Assembly: GCA_958431815.1 (NCBI GenBank)
Contig: CAUASB010000005.1
Span: 62,001-126,000 of the forward strand
DNA length: 64,000 bases
Origin: an uncultured Eggerthella sp.
GTDB lineage: Bacteria; Actinomycetota; Coriobacteriia; Coriobacteriales; Eggerthellaceae
Direction of reading: 5' to 3'
Part shown: piece after piece, positions 41,769 through 50,655 of the stretch
Position numbering within the stretch: position 1 is the first letter of the stretch
Layout of the letters: the number at the start of each line of letters is the position of its first letter
Position numbers and translations under genes: made by a program
Notes under the pieces: generated by a model
Databases searched by the model: none
Told to the model about the DNA's origin: nothing
What the model saw: only the letters and a program-made list of their open reading frames with translations

Positions 41769-42542
41769 ATGAGCAACTGGAAAAGCGCGTATGGCGCGCT
41801 TGAAACGCAGGCGGAGGTTCGTGGCACCCACGGGCTTCCGCCCCGTAGTTTCTCGGGGCAGGTGCTGGGCATTATTGCGGTGAAGCTTGATTATCCGAAG
41901 CTTCCCGGCAACGTTGCCAATGCGTGCACGTTCAACTACCCCGTGTGCTATGAAGTGGTTGATTTCGAGATTGAGCAGCTGTTTGCGGGCGACCCTGCCA
42001 TCAAGCAGATGATCATCGACGCTGCAAAGAAACTGGAGGCGCAGGGCGTGCGCGCCATCATCGGAGCATGCGGGTACTTTGCTCATTTCCAGAAAGATGT
42101 GGCGGCGGCCGTTGATGTGCCGGTGTTCATGTCGAGCTTGTGCCAGCTGCCCACCATCAAGGCGGGCTTTGCCCAAAACGGCAGTATTGCCGTGTTTGCA
42201 GCTGATGGTTCCAGCTTAAATGATGAACTGCTTGCCCAGGTGGGAAGCAGCACCGAGAGGCTTGTTATTCAGAATGTGGGTGACATGGAAAGCTTTGCAC
42301 CCATCCGCTGGGGCAAGTACGAGCTGGACAACGGCAAGCTGACTGACGATCTGTGCGCATTGGCGCAGAAGGTATGCGCCGAGCATCCCGATATCAAGGC
42401 CATCTTGTTGGAATGCAGCGACTTGCCACCGTATGCTGCGGCAATCCAGAAAGCTACCGGTTTGCCGGTGTTCGACTTCATCACGCTGGCGAACTGGGTT
42501 GCCAGCGCGGTGGTGCAGAAAACCTATACCGGTTGGTTCTAG
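41769..42542 (+). CDS. Aspartate/glutamate racemase-family protein
   Basis: A 257-residue Asp/Glu/hydantoin racemase-fold protein. GVRAIIGACGYFAHFQKDVAAAVDVPVFMSSLCQLP holds the first catalytic Cys region. IKAILLECSDLPPYAAAIQKATGLPVFDFITLANWVASAV holds the second Cys. Both Cys of the two-base mechanism are present. It begins directly after the dehydrogenase stop, with no clear ribosome site, which implies coupling. Substrate and direction are unknown. A pathway making or using a D-amino-acid or opine-type compound is a reasonable inference. Confidence 0.82.
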   Translation: MSNWKSAYGALETQAEVRGTHGLPPRSFSGQVLGIIAVKLDYPKLPGNVANACTFNYPVCYEVVDFEIEQLFAGDPAIKQMIIDAAKKLEAQGVRAIIGACGYFAHFQKDVAAAVDVPVFMSSLCQLPTIKAGFAQNGSIAVFAADGSSLNDELLAQVGSSTERLVIQNVGDMESFAPIRWGKYELDNGKLTDDLCALAQKVCAEHPDIKAILLECSDLPPYAAAIQKATGLPVFDFITLANWVASAVVQKTYTGWF

Positions 42543-42582
42543 TAACGGCAGTACGTTTACCGGCAGCCAATCGCATGACAGC

Positions 42583-42623
42583 AGCAGGCCCCCGCTTCAC
42601 TACGAAGCGGGGGCCTGCTTGCG
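42583..42623 (+). terminator. Terminator of the dehydrogenase-racemase pair
   Basis: GCAGGCCCCCGCTTC (42584-42598) pairs perfectly with GAAGCGGGGGCCTGC (42604-42618) over a 5-base loop, with TT following. Confidence 0.9.
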
Positions 42624-42710
42624 TTAAGTGGCCACGGGAGGTGTCTCGACTGCTTTCTTAATTTGTGGGAGGGTAGCTTTCTTGGATGCGGCGACGTGCC
42701 GGGAAAAGCG

Positions 42711-43517
42711 CTATTGAAGCGGGATGGACTGGTAAATGTGCCCCGTGGTGAGTTCCGCCCAAGGATACTGCGCCATGTACTGGCCGCGGTATTGGTTCAC
42801 GGTTGCCTGGTCGCCTTTCAGGAAGCGATAGTAGTCGCATTCCACGTTTTCGGGCACTAGGGCAATTTCATCGCGCCCGCGCATGATAACGTCTTGGGCG
42901 CCTACGGCAGCAAGCGTGCTGCGCAAGTCGCTGATAAGGTTGCGCACCTGGGCACGGCGCGAAGGCGTGCGCGAGCCGTCTTCCCACAAGATGGAAATCA
43001 GCTCGCCCACTGAACAGCGCGAGCCGTGCCGGTCAACCAAATAGGCCAAAAGCTCTTTGGTTTTGCTGCGCTTGAAACGCACCGGCTCGCCCTTGAAGAA
43101 CACGTCGAAGTTTCCGAAGCAGTGGATTTCGAGCTTTTCAGACGTGCCCTTTGGTTTTGTGACAGGATGGCGCAGGTTTGCCAGCGCCTTGCCCACGTTT
43201 TCCTCAGTGGCGGGCTTCAGCAGGTAGCCGCTGGGGAACAGGCCATGTGCTTCCAGGGCGTATTCGGAGTGGGCGGTAACGAACACGATATTCGTTTCGG
43301 GGTACCGCTCCTTCATTATTCGGGCCAGCTCCAGCCCGCCGCCACCGGGCATTTCAATGTCAAGGAACGCAACGTTAGGTTCGCATTCCTCGGCGCGTTC
43401 CAGCGCTTCGTTGGCGGAGTGCGCCATCAAGCAGGTTCCCTCGGGGTCGAGTGAGGCCATGATGCGCTTCATTGCATCGAGGGCAAGTTGTTTATCGTCT
43501 ACCGCTAAAGTGATCAT
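42711..43517 (-). CDS. Response regulator with REC and SARP-like DNA-binding domain
   Basis: A 268-residue protein. Residues 1-120 form a receiver domain (LAVDDKQLALDAM, phospho-acceptor Asp in NVAFLDIEMPGGGG, and Lys in GYLLKPATEEN). Residues about 130-230 (LEIHCFGNFDVFFKGEPVRF, KTKELLAYLVDRHGSRCSVGELISILWED, AQVRNLISDLRSTL) are the winged helix of SARP/BTAD regulators, not the usual LytTR or OmpR output. A short C-terminal stretch resembles the beginning of the BTAD helices. It pairs with the kinase gene, which ends 7 bases before its start. The ATG 43517 follows TTAGGAAACC. Confidence 0.88.
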   Translation of the reverse strand: MITLAVDDKQLALDAMKRIMASLDPEGTCLMAHSANEALERAEECEPNVAFLDIEMPGGGGLELARIMKERYPETNIVFVTAHSEYALEAHGLFPSGYLLKPATEENVGKALANLRHPVTKPKGTSEKLEIHCFGNFDVFFKGEPVRFKRSKTKELLAYLVDRHGSRCSVGELISILWEDGSRTPSRRAQVRNLISDLRSTLAAVGAQDVIMRGRDEIALVPENVECDYYRFLKGDQATVNQYRGQYMAQYPWAELTTGHIYQSIPLQ

Positions 43518-43523
43518 GGTTTC

Positions 43524-44792
43524 CTAACATAGAGGGATGGTTATGGCGGCACGTGTGCCTGCCGGGCTGGAGGTAAGGGATAGGGTGCCGTTGCATAGAA
43601 GGTCAAGGCGCGTGCGCACGTTGTCGAGCGCGATGCCCAGCCCGTTGCTTTCCTCGGACGTGAAGCCCGAGCCGTTGTCTTCCACTGAAATGTGATAGCC
43701 CGATGGGTCTTCCCACGAGGCGATGCGGATAAGTCCGTTTTTCGAAGAGCCTATGCCGTGGCGCACGGCGTTTTCAACCAGGGGCTGCACAGTAAGGGCG
43801 GGGATCCGAAAGTCTTGGCAGGTTATGTCCCACACAACCTTAAACGAGCCGGCGGTATCGATCTGTTCAAGCTTCAAGTACGCCTTCACATGGGCTATTT
43901 CCTGCGCGAAGGGCACCATGTCTTTGCTCCCGGCAACATCAAGGCTGCCGCGCAGGAAGTCAGAGAACAGCTCTATCGCCTTCGCGGCGCGTGCTGGGTC
44001 CTTCACGCACAGTTCACGTACCGTTTGCAGGGAATTGAACATGAAGTGCGAGGTTATCTGGCTGGAAAGCATGCGCGACTGGCTTTCTGCCAGCTCGAGC
44101 TTTTTGGCAGTAAGCTCCTGTTCCTGCTTTTCCTGCATGGCCGCATAGGCAAGCAGCAGAGAAAGCGCCACGGCAGGGTAGACGAACATAAGCGTGGGCC
44201 AGCAGTATTCAAGGGCGAGGCTGATGCACGGCAGGGCCATCATCGACACCCAAACCTCGAATGCGGTAAGGCGCTTGCCTTTTTCAGCCTGGGCAAGGGT
44301 CAAGGGCAGGGAAAGCACTATCTGCGCGGCGAACAGCGCTTCGGTGAGGCAATCGAGCGGCCCCCAGGTGAACGTGTTGCTTGCGTCGATGGTGAACAGG
44401 ATGCCGGTTTGAAGGTTGACAAGGGGCAAGATAGCGTTCACCGCGCCGCAGACAACGATGGCGCCGGTAAGCGCCTTGGCGAAAAGCGGCACCGGCTTTG
44501 GCTTTCTCAGAAACTCGCCGCATGCTGCGATGACGAACGCGGTGTAGGCTGCTGCTCCGAAAAAGTACGTAGTGAAGTTGCTTGCCTGGGTAAGGAGTAC
44601 CATTCCCTCGGTGCTGGTGAGCGTCCATGAAAGCAGGTCGCCCAGGGTGTTCACCGCATGGAGCGTGGTGGCGGCAAGCAAAAGCGCCCACTGTTTGCTG
44701 TGTCCCTTCGTTTTCAGCAGTATCACGATAAGAACCAGGGTTAGCAGCAGCGCCAGCGTTTCAATGGTTATGTTGATGGTTTGGCAATGCAC
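43524..44792 (-). CDS. LytS-type sensor histidine kinase
   Basis: A 422-residue membrane kinase. Six or seven N-terminal hydrophobic segments fill residues 5-225, with no large extracellular domain, so it may sense a membrane-soluble or small ligand. A coiled linker (MQEKQEQELTAKKLELAESQ) leads to the His_kinase domain: SSQITSHFMFNSLQTVREL, where the phospho-His follows the QI..H pattern. LTVQPLVENAVRHGI is the N box and VEDNGSGFTSEESNGLGIAL the G box. The start is GTG 44792 after AAAGAGAG. It is divergent from the 211-residue membrane protein gene, with 11 bp repeats between them. Confidence 0.9.
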   Translation of the reverse strand: MHCQTINITIETLALLLTLVLIVILLKTKGHSKQWALLLAATTLHAVNTLGDLLSWTLTSTEGMVLLTQASNFTTYFFGAAAYTAFVIAACGEFLRKPKPVPLFAKALTGAIVVCGAVNAILPLVNLQTGILFTIDASNTFTWGPLDCLTEALFAAQIVLSLPLTLAQAEKGKRLTAFEVWVSMMALPCISLALEYCWPTLMFVYPAVALSLLLAYAAMQEKQEQELTAKKLELAESQSRMLSSQITSHFMFNSLQTVRELCVKDPARAAKAIELFSDFLRGSLDVAGSKDMVPFAQEIAHVKAYLKLEQIDTAGSFKVVWDITCQDFRIPALTVQPLVENAVRHGIGSSKNGLIRIASWEDPSGYHISVEDNGSGFTSEESNGLGIALDNVRTRLDLLCNGTLSLTSSPAGTRAAITIPLC

Positions 44793-44899
44793 AAGGCTCT
44801 CTTTCGTGGGTTTGATGGGGAGGGGGGTATAGTGAAGTGCGCTTATACGATAATACGCTAATAATCCCAGTAAAACCGCTGATAACAGGGGCTTTTATT

Positions 44900-44921
44900 T
44901 GATGCGCTTCTGATGCGCTTC
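44900..44921 (+). promoter_or_regulatory. Tandem 11 bp repeats, candidate SARP-type operator
   Basis: TGATGCGCTTC occurs twice head to tail (44900-44910 and 44911-44921), between the kinase gene (-) and the membrane protein gene (+). Direct repeats with one-helical-turn spacing are what SARP-type winged helices bind. This fits the output domain of the linked response regulator. Confidence 0.6.
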
Positions 44922-44956
44922 AACCATGAAGGTAAGGGGAGGGAAAGGGGAAAGGC

Positions 44957-45592
44957 ATGGCAGACACGCAAACCGAAGAACAGGAAGTGTACTACCACGG
45001 TGCATTCGACCGAGCTCGCCTGAAAACATGGGCGTTCTGGCGCAACATGGCAATTCACTTCTCGCTATGCAGTGTGGTGGGCCATTGGCTCGAAATTCCC
45101 TGGTGCATTTTCTGCCTGTACGTGTTCGGCATTTACGATCCGAATTCCATGGTATGGGTCAATCCGTTCTACCCCTTCATGGTGTACGGCGTGGGCGCCG
45201 TGGTATGCGTGATATTCCTGACGCCGCTTAAAGACAGGATGCTGCGCAAACGCAAGACGAAGTTCGGGGCGGGCCTGGAATTCTACGTGGTGTGCGTGCT
45301 TGCTTGCATGGTGATGGAAGTTGGCATGGGACTTTTGATGAACCAGCCCGACGCAGCCGGCGTGTACCCCTTGTGGGACAATTCCCGTTTGCCCTTCAAC
45401 ATTCTTCAGCAGGCATGGTTGCCCAACGATTTGCTGCTAGGCGCCTGTGCCCTTATCTATACCTGGTTTGCCTATCCGCTGGTGGAACGCTTGATGGCGC
45501 GCCCGCACCCCAAGGTGATGGATGTGCTTGCCCTGGTGGTGGTTGTCGGGTTCATCGCCTTGAGCGTAGTGCAGTACACCACGTACCTTTAA
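44957..45592 (+). CDS. Polytopic membrane protein, CmpB-like putative ABC-transporter family
   Basis: A 211-residue protein with five or six membrane segments. HFSLCSVVGHWLEIPWCIFCL, NPFYPFMVYGVGAVVCVIFLTP and FYVVCVLACMVMEVGMGLLM follow the pattern of the putative ABC-transporter type IV (CmpB) family, where a Glu in the first segment and a Pro/Gly-rich second one recur. The family's function is unknown. The ATG 44957 follows a purine-rich GGGGAGGGAAAGGGGAAAGG. It is divergent from the two-component genes and probably under their control. Confidence 0.7.
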   Translation: MADTQTEEQEVYYHGAFDRARLKTWAFWRNMAIHFSLCSVVGHWLEIPWCIFCLYVFGIYDPNSMVWVNPFYPFMVYGVGAVVCVIFLTPLKDRMLRKRKTKFGAGLEFYVVCVLACMVMEVGMGLLMNQPDAAGVYPLWDNSRLPFNILQQAWLPNDLLLGACALIYTWFAYPLVERLMARPHPKVMDVLALVVVVGFIALSVVQYTTYL

Positions 45593-45757
45593 TCGAGGTG
45601 TTGCGGCTTTCGCTGCTTGCAGCTGGATTCTCCATACGAAAGGGTATTGCGGTTTGCCTGCGGCGCTCGGTGTTTGCTCAGGTGCGGAATACGGGCTTGC
45701 GATGGGCTCACACTGTTTCTTTGCTTCTGGCATCCGATGCAGAGCAATCGTGCCCTA

Positions 45758-46651
45758 TTACCGGCCGTCCTTACTTTCGTTTGAGAAGGCAAGCAGTTTC
45801 GGCAGGGCGAATTCCTTGAACGATTTTACGGCGGGCGTTTGCTCGTCTTCGGCAATCGATGCCAGCCCAATGTCCACTTTGCTTGGTGGATCAACCGGCA
45901 GCGCAACCAGTTCGTTTGGCGCGCTGGCAAGATGGATGGTGTTCATGAGCGTTACCCCAAGGCCTGCCGCCACCAGCTGAAACGCGGCGCTCACATCATG
46001 GACGGTGAACTGGATGTTCGGCTGTATGCCACATCGTTTCAGTGCGCGCGAGTTGTCGGTTTCCTCGTTGGGGAAAATAAGGATGTAGGGCTCTTCTTCC
46101 AAGCATTGCAGGGGGAAGGAGTTGGCGTTGGCACGCGGATTGCTTTTGTCCAGCAACGCCACGATGGCATCTTCAACCAGAGGCATCCACCAGTGGTTCC
46201 CGCCTCGTTCGCTCATGATGCACAGATCAACCTCGTGGTTCTGCAGCATCTTCAGCAGATGGGAGCTTGATGCTTGGGAAAGGTCAATCGTAATGTCGGG
46301 GTATTGGCCTTTAAACGCCGCGATAATGTGGGCTAAGGGTCCGTAGAACTCGGGGTAGGCGCACCCAACGCGCACCGAGCCCGTTTCCATTCCGCAGATG
46401 CGGTTGGCGCTTTGCCGGCATACTTCGGCTGCGTGGACTACTTGGCGGATGGATGGCAGCATCGCTTCGCATTCGGGGGTGGGTGCAACTCCCGACTTTC
46501 CGCGGAAAAGCAAAGGAAACCCGAGCTCAGATTCGAGCGTTGTCATCATGCGGCTGATTCCGGAAGGCGTGTAGCCCAGCTGGGCTGCGGCAACGCTTAG
46601 ATTGCCTACTTCGAGCGCCTTAAGCAGAGCGGCGCATTTTACGGTGTCCAA
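45758..46651 (-). CDS. LysR-family regulator, divergent from an EamA exporter
   Basis: A 297-residue LysR protein. The winged helix is at residues 3-60 (LLKALEVGNLSVAAAQLGYT, then PSGISRMMTTLESELGFPLL). The effector domain follows (GSVRVGCAYPEFYGPLAHIIAAF). The start is put at TTG 46651, since GGGGAGG lies 7 bases before and LysR proteins begin here. An in-frame ATG at 46753 would add 34 unrelated residues and overlap the shared promoter. It is divergent from the exporter gene at 46784. Confidence 0.85.
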   Translation of the reverse strand: MDTVKCAALLKALEVGNLSVAAAQLGYTPSGISRMMTTLESELGFPLLFRGKSGVAPTPECEAMLPSIRQVVHAAEVCRQSANRICGMETGSVRVGCAYPEFYGPLAHIIAAFKGQYPDITIDLSQASSSHLLKMLQNHEVDLCIMSERGGNHWWMPLVEDAIVALLDKSNPRANANSFPLQCLEEEPYILIFPNEETDNSRALKRCGIQPNIQFTVHDVSAAFQLVAAGLGVTLMNTIHLASAPNELVALPVDPPSKVDIGLASIAEDEQTPAVKSFKEFALPKLLAFSNESKDGR

Positions 46652-46783
46652 CGGGCCGACCTCCCCTTTGCCATGTGAGCTGGTTTCTATCCTTGCGATT
46701 TTATCAACGATATCGTGAGTGATTACCGCTTTAATCAATAATCGAACAATCATATCCTGAATGCCGCGAGAAAGGCGGTATTC

Positions 46784-47680
46784 ATGACGGTTCGTTCTGC
46801 CCAGATGCTTTTTGCGGCGGTTATTGCCACAAGGGCAACGGCATATTTGTTCAGCACCCTGCTTTTGCAGGAAATGGGTCCTTTTATGCTCATGGGGCTG
46901 CGTTTTTTGCTTGCTTTCGCAATCCTTTTCCTGGTGTTTTTCCGCAGGATGCTGAAGCTGAACCGCAGGGTAGTGTGGCAAGGCGCGGTTCTGGGGTTGA
47001 TCTTCTTCATCGTCATGACTGCCGAGCTGAATGCCCTTACGCTTACCTCGTCTTCCAAGGTTTCGTTTTTGGAGAACCTGGCATTGGTTATGGTACCCCT
47101 GTTCGCGGCACTTGCCGCGCGTAGGGCGCCGGTGTTGAAGGATATGCTGGCGGCGGTTGTCGCCATTGTGGGTGTTGGCTTTCTTACGCTGGTGGGCACT
47201 CAGGCGGGCTTCGATTGGGGTGAAGGTTTGGCGTTGATCGCCGCGGTGTTCTATGCTCTGGTTATCTTGGCAACCGACAGGTTCTCCAGCGAAAGCGATG
47301 GAATAGCCCTGGGCGTTCTGCAAATGGGCTTTATGGGACTTTTCGGTGCTGTTGCCGCAGCGTTTACCGAAGTGCCTGCCTTGCTGCAGACTCCTGTCGA
47401 ATGGGGTTACCTGGCCGTATTGGTTTTGGTGTGCTCGGGCTTTGGCTTCACCTTCCAGCCGGTTGCGCAGCGCTACCTGCCGCCCGAACGTGCCAGCATC
47501 CTTCTTGCCTTGAACCCTTTCATTGCAGGGCTGCTTGGCGTAGTGGTGCTGGGCGAGCCTTTTGGGCCACAAACGCTTGCCGGCATGGCGCTTATCGTGT
47601 GCGCCATCGTGATTTCGTCGTTGAACGTGGAAATGCCGCTGCGGCTTCGCGCGCACGGCGGGAAGCGTTCCGACAGCTAG
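46784..47680 (+). CDS. EamA/DMT-superfamily transporter
   Basis: A 298-residue protein with ten predicted membrane segments in two EamA repeats (residues about 8-140 and 150-290). MLFAAVIATRATAYLFSTLLLQEMGPFMLMGLRFLLAFAI is the first repeat. PERASILLALNPFIAGLLGVVVLGEPFG is the conserved end of the second. Such proteins export amino acids or other metabolites. It is divergent from a LysR gene, the usual arrangement for a regulated exporter. The tail (RLRAHGGKRSDS) is basic and cytoplasmic. Confidence 0.89.
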   Translation: MTVRSAQMLFAAVIATRATAYLFSTLLLQEMGPFMLMGLRFLLAFAILFLVFFRRMLKLNRRVVWQGAVLGLIFFIVMTAELNALTLTSSSKVSFLENLALVMVPLFAALAARRAPVLKDMLAAVVAIVGVGFLTLVGTQAGFDWGEGLALIAAVFYALVILATDRFSSESDGIALGVLQMGFMGLFGAVAAAFTEVPALLQTPVEWGYLAVLVLVCSGFGFTFQPVAQRYLPPERASILLALNPFIAGLLGVVVLGEPFGPQTLAGMALIVCAIVISSLNVEMPLRLRAHGGKRSDS

Positions 47681-47802
47681 TGGCTGTTGCGCATCGTCAT
47701 CGTATCGGCTGCACCGTACAGTTGTTGCCCGCTTTTGCCTTTCACCTGATAGACTGGTGATATCCAATGAAATGCGCGGGGGCGCAAGGGAGGGGTTTGG
47801 CG

Positions 47803-49155
47803 ATGTCGGCTGAATTGGTAAACGGGCTGTCGTACGAGCAGCGGGAAATGGCCGAGGGGCTTCTTCGATTCGTTGAAGATTCGCCGAGCATGTTCCATAC
47901 GGTGGCGGCTATTCGCTCCCGTTTTGATGCTGCGGGTTTTACCTACCTGCCTGAAGCCAAGGCGTGGAATTGCAAGCCAAGCGGCCGGTATTACACGGTG
48001 CGCAACAACTCCAGCATCATCGCTTTCAAGATTGGCGCCGAGGTAGCAGATAGCTATCACTTCCAAGTGGCGGCATCGCATTCCGATTCGCCGACGTTCA
48101 AGGTGAAGGCGCATGCCGAGCTCGACGGCCCAGCCGGTTATAAACGCATGAATGTCGAGGCATACGGCGGCATGATCGACTACACCTGGTTCGACCGGCC
48201 CCTTTCGGTGGCGGGCCGCGTGATGGTCGAAACGGAAAACCGCATCGAAAGCATCTTGCTTTCCCTTGACCGCGATATCGCCCTTATCCCCAGCGTTGCC
48301 ATCCATATGGATCATGGCGTGAACAGCGGTTTTGCGCCGAATCGCCGTATCGACTTGTGCCCAGTGGTTTCCTCGGGCAAGCTTTCAGGCGAGACGTTCG
48401 ACACGTTTTTGGCCGATGAGCTGGGCGTGCATCCCGATCAGATCATGGGCCGCGATCTGTATCTGGTTAACAGGCAGAAGCCAGTGATCTGGGGCGCGGC
48501 CGATGAGTTCATTTCCGCACCGCGTCTGGACGATTTGATGTGCGCGTATGCCTCGCTTGAAGCGTTTGTGCGCAGCTCGAACGAAGCATGCGTTTCGGTG
48601 TACTGCTGCTTCGACAATGAAGAGGTTGGCTCGAATACCAAGCAGGGCGCTATGTCTACGTTCTTGCCCGACGTGCTGAAGCGCCTGAACGCATCACTTG
48701 GTATGGGTGAAGAGGCTTATTACCGCGCTTTGGCTGCTTCTATGCTGGTGAGCTGCGATAATGCTCATGCCGTCCACCCCAACCATCCCGAAAAGAGCGA
48801 CGAAGGCAACCGTGCCTTCCTGAATAAAGGCATTGTGGTAAAAGAAGCTGCCAACCAGAAGTATTGCACTGATGCTTTCAGTCACGCGGCGTTTTGTGCG
48901 GTGTGCAAGAACGCCGGCGTGCCGTACCAGCGCTTTGCGAACCGCAGCGACATGGCGGGCGGTTCTACGTTGGGCAACCTTTCCAATATCCAGGCAAGCA
49001 TGCATGGCGTTGATGTGGGTTGTCCGCAGCTTGCCATGCATTCGGCTTACGAGACCGCCGGTTCGCGCGATGTGATGCATGCTGTCCGTGCGCTTTTGGC
49101 GTTCTACGATGCCGACATCCAGATTGCGGGTGCCGACTGCGCAACATTGGGGTAG
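47803..49155 (+). CDS. apeB: M18-family aspartyl aminopeptidase
   Basis: A 450-residue zinc aminopeptidase. SYHFQVAASHSDSPTFKVK carries the first metal-ligand His. IAIHMDHGVN-like residues (VAIHMDHGVNSGF) and APRLDDLMCAYASL hold the bridging Asp. CCFDNEEVGSNTKQGA holds the catalytic Glu pair. GCPQLAMHSAYETAG holds the last His. It removes N-terminal acidic residues from peptides in the cytoplasm, suiting peptide catabolism. The start ATG 47803 lies 9 bases after AAGGGAGGGG. A longer frame from 47767 lacks a site. Confidence 0.93.
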   Translation: MSAELVNGLSYEQREMAEGLLRFVEDSPSMFHTVAAIRSRFDAAGFTYLPEAKAWNCKPSGRYYTVRNNSSIIAFKIGAEVADSYHFQVAASHSDSPTFKVKAHAELDGPAGYKRMNVEAYGGMIDYTWFDRPLSVAGRVMVETENRIESILLSLDRDIALIPSVAIHMDHGVNSGFAPNRRIDLCPVVSSGKLSGETFDTFLADELGVHPDQIMGRDLYLVNRQKPVIWGAADEFISAPRLDDLMCAYASLEAFVRSSNEACVSVYCCFDNEEVGSNTKQGAMSTFLPDVLKRLNASLGMGEEAYYRALAASMLVSCDNAHAVHPNHPEKSDEGNRAFLNKGIVVKEAANQKYCTDAFSHAAFCAVCKNAGVPYQRFANRSDMAGGSTLGNLSNIQASMHGVDVGCPQLAMHSAYETAGSRDVMHAVRALLAFYDADIQIAGADCATLG

Positions 49156-49493
49156 GTGTAGGGCTTCAAGGCGCGCCTGCGCCCTTTCGTGCGCTTGGCG
49201 TTGGGACGACATCTGCGGTTCCGAAAAAGAGTCGCTCTTCTTTGGGCGCTTTGCGTTGTCATGCTGGTTTGCCGCAGAATAACGCGGCTTTACGCAGAAA
49301 ATTTTCAATTCTGGACGATTCGAGCATCAATAAGCCGCCAATTGGGCGTGCAACCGGGGCTCTGCTCTGTTTTCGATGCTTCTTTTGCCTTGGCATTGTC
49401 CGTAATCGAAAAAAATGCAAAACCTTGTTGTTTATTGTTGCGGTATTGGGTTTTGACGAAATCTGCCATTTGACAAGGGGTTTACACTCGTAC

Positions 49494-49507
49494 CGAAATC
49501 TATTTCG
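49494..49507. promoter_or_regulatory. Palindrome before the second EamA gene
   Basis: CGAAAT-CT-ATTTCG has 6-base arms. It lies 16 bases before the GTG start at 49524. A TTGACA at about 49470 may be a -35. The stretch 49156-49493 otherwise shows no gene. Confidence 0.35.
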
Positions 49508-49523
49508 TCTGGAGTGTTTGCTT

Positions 49524-50393
49524 GTGCCTTGGATTTTAGCCGCCGTTGCATCGGCGTTTTTTGCGGGTATAACCTCGATTTTGGCCAAATGCGGCCTTTC
49601 CAAAACCGATTCCGATGTTGCTACGGCGTTGCGCACGTTGGTGGTGCTGGTGTTCGCCTGGATTATGGTTGCCGTGGTTGGCTCGGCATCTACCATTGGC
49701 AGCATCACCCCCTGGTCGTGGCTGTTCTTGTCATTATCGGGTTTGGCAACGGGTGGTTCGTGGATCTGCTATTTCAAGGCGCTTTCCTTGGGCGATGTTA
49801 ACAAGGTCGTTCCTATCGACAAATCCAGCACTATCATGGCTGTGCTGCTTGCCATCGTGCTGTTCGGTGAAACCAGCCATTTGGCGGTGAAGCTCATCGG
49901 CACTGCGGTTATTGCGGTGGGCACTTTCATGATGATCGAGAAAAAACAGGGTGAAGCAGGCCAGCAAAGCCGTGCCTGGTTAGTGTATGCGTTGCTTTCC
50001 GCGGTGTTCGCCGCGCTTACCTCGGTGTTGGCGAAAGTGGGTATCGATGGCGTTGAGTCTAACTTGGCCACAGCCATCCGCACGTGCTTTGTGTTGGTTA
50101 TGGCGTGGGCCATCGTGGTAGGGAAGGGCAAGCTTTCCAGTGTGCGTCATGTTGACGGCAGGGAACTGGGCTTTTTGGTTGCCTCGGGCATCGCAACAGG
50201 TGCCTCGTGGCTGTTCTTCTACTATGCCATTCAGATGGGTCAGGTGAGCGTTGTGGTGCAGATCGACAAGCTTTCCATCCTCATCTCTATCGCATTTGCC
50301 TGGATCGTGTTCAAGGAACGGCTGACGAAACGGTCGGCTGCGGGCTTGGCGCTTATTGTAGCGGGCACTTTGGCGATGGGCATTTGGACCTGA
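49524..50393 (+). CDS. EamA/DMT-superfamily transporter
   Basis: A 289-residue ten-segment protein in two halves that visibly repeat one another: ASAFFAGITSILAKCGLSKTDSDVATALRTLVVLVFAW against LSAVFAALTSVLAKVGIDGVESNLATAIRTCFVLVMAW. GDVNKVVPIDKSSTIMAVLLAIVLFGE and GQVSVVVQIDKLSILISIAFAWIVFKE form the second pair. This is the subfamily with a strongly kept internal duplication. The start is GTG 49524, with GGAG 9 bases upstream; a longer open frame from 49020 lies over the M18 gene. It is followed by a structured element (50427-50603). Confidence 0.89.
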   Translation: MPWILAAVASAFFAGITSILAKCGLSKTDSDVATALRTLVVLVFAWIMVAVVGSASTIGSITPWSWLFLSLSGLATGGSWICYFKALSLGDVNKVVPIDKSSTIMAVLLAIVLFGETSHLAVKLIGTAVIAVGTFMMIEKKQGEAGQQSRAWLVYALLSAVFAALTSVLAKVGIDGVESNLATAIRTCFVLVMAWAIVVGKGKLSSVRHVDGRELGFLVASGIATGASWLFFYYAIQMGQVSVVVQIDKLSILISIAFAWIVFKERLTKRSAAGLALIVAGTLAMGIWT

Positions 50394-50426
50394 TACAAAA
50401 AGGTGCTCAAAGGGGACTGTGTTCCA

Positions 50427-50603
50427 TTTGGCAAAAAAGAGCCCAAAAGTACGAACCGACTGGGGGTGCCGGGCTCTTTCTGCATCGAAATGCCTGATAG
50501 ATGATGCATTTTGATGCTCCACTGGCTTGAACAGCGATATTGCTCGTACTTTTAAGGAAAAAATGCCACTGGAACCCACATTGTTGGTTTGAATCCCAGT
50601 GGC
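50427..50603 (+). repeat. Structured intergenic element, copy 1
   Basis: The outer box TTTGGCAAA starts at 50427. AAAAGTACGA (50445-50454) pairs with TCGTACTTTT (50544-50553). The inner hairpin GCATCGAAATGC (50482-50493) pairs with GCATTTTGATGC (50506-50517). The closing hairpin GCCACTGG (50565-50572) pairs with CCAGTGGC (50596-50603). The plan is shared with copy 2 at 55397-55575, with different but complementary bases. The 20 bases before it carry a decayed relative of the GGGAC palindrome family. Confidence 0.75.
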
Positions 50604-50612
50604 TTTAGTTCG

Positions 50613-50650
50613 AAGCGCGTCCAAGGGGAACGGTCTCCTTGGACGCGCTT
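50613..50650. terminator. Hairpin at the 3' end of the oleate hydratase gene
   Basis: AAGCGCGTCCAAGG (50613-50626) pairs perfectly with CCTTGGACGCGCTT (50637-50650), five bases after the minus-strand stop. A second hairpin with a T6 run on that strand follows (50565-50603). Confidence 0.8.
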
Positions 50651-50655
50651 GCGTG

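Noticed and set aside
40527..42542. An opine metallophore cluster
   Set aside because: No nicotianamine-synthase-like gene or metallophore transporter lies beside the dehydrogenase.
44900..44921. Start of a CRISPR array
   Set aside because: Only two 11-base units with no spacers. A regulator site is a simpler reading.
46652..47767. Extension of the LysR frame at 45758 back to 47767
   Set aside because: The added part lies over the EamA gene and has no domain. A good ribosome site and family alignment place the start at 46651.
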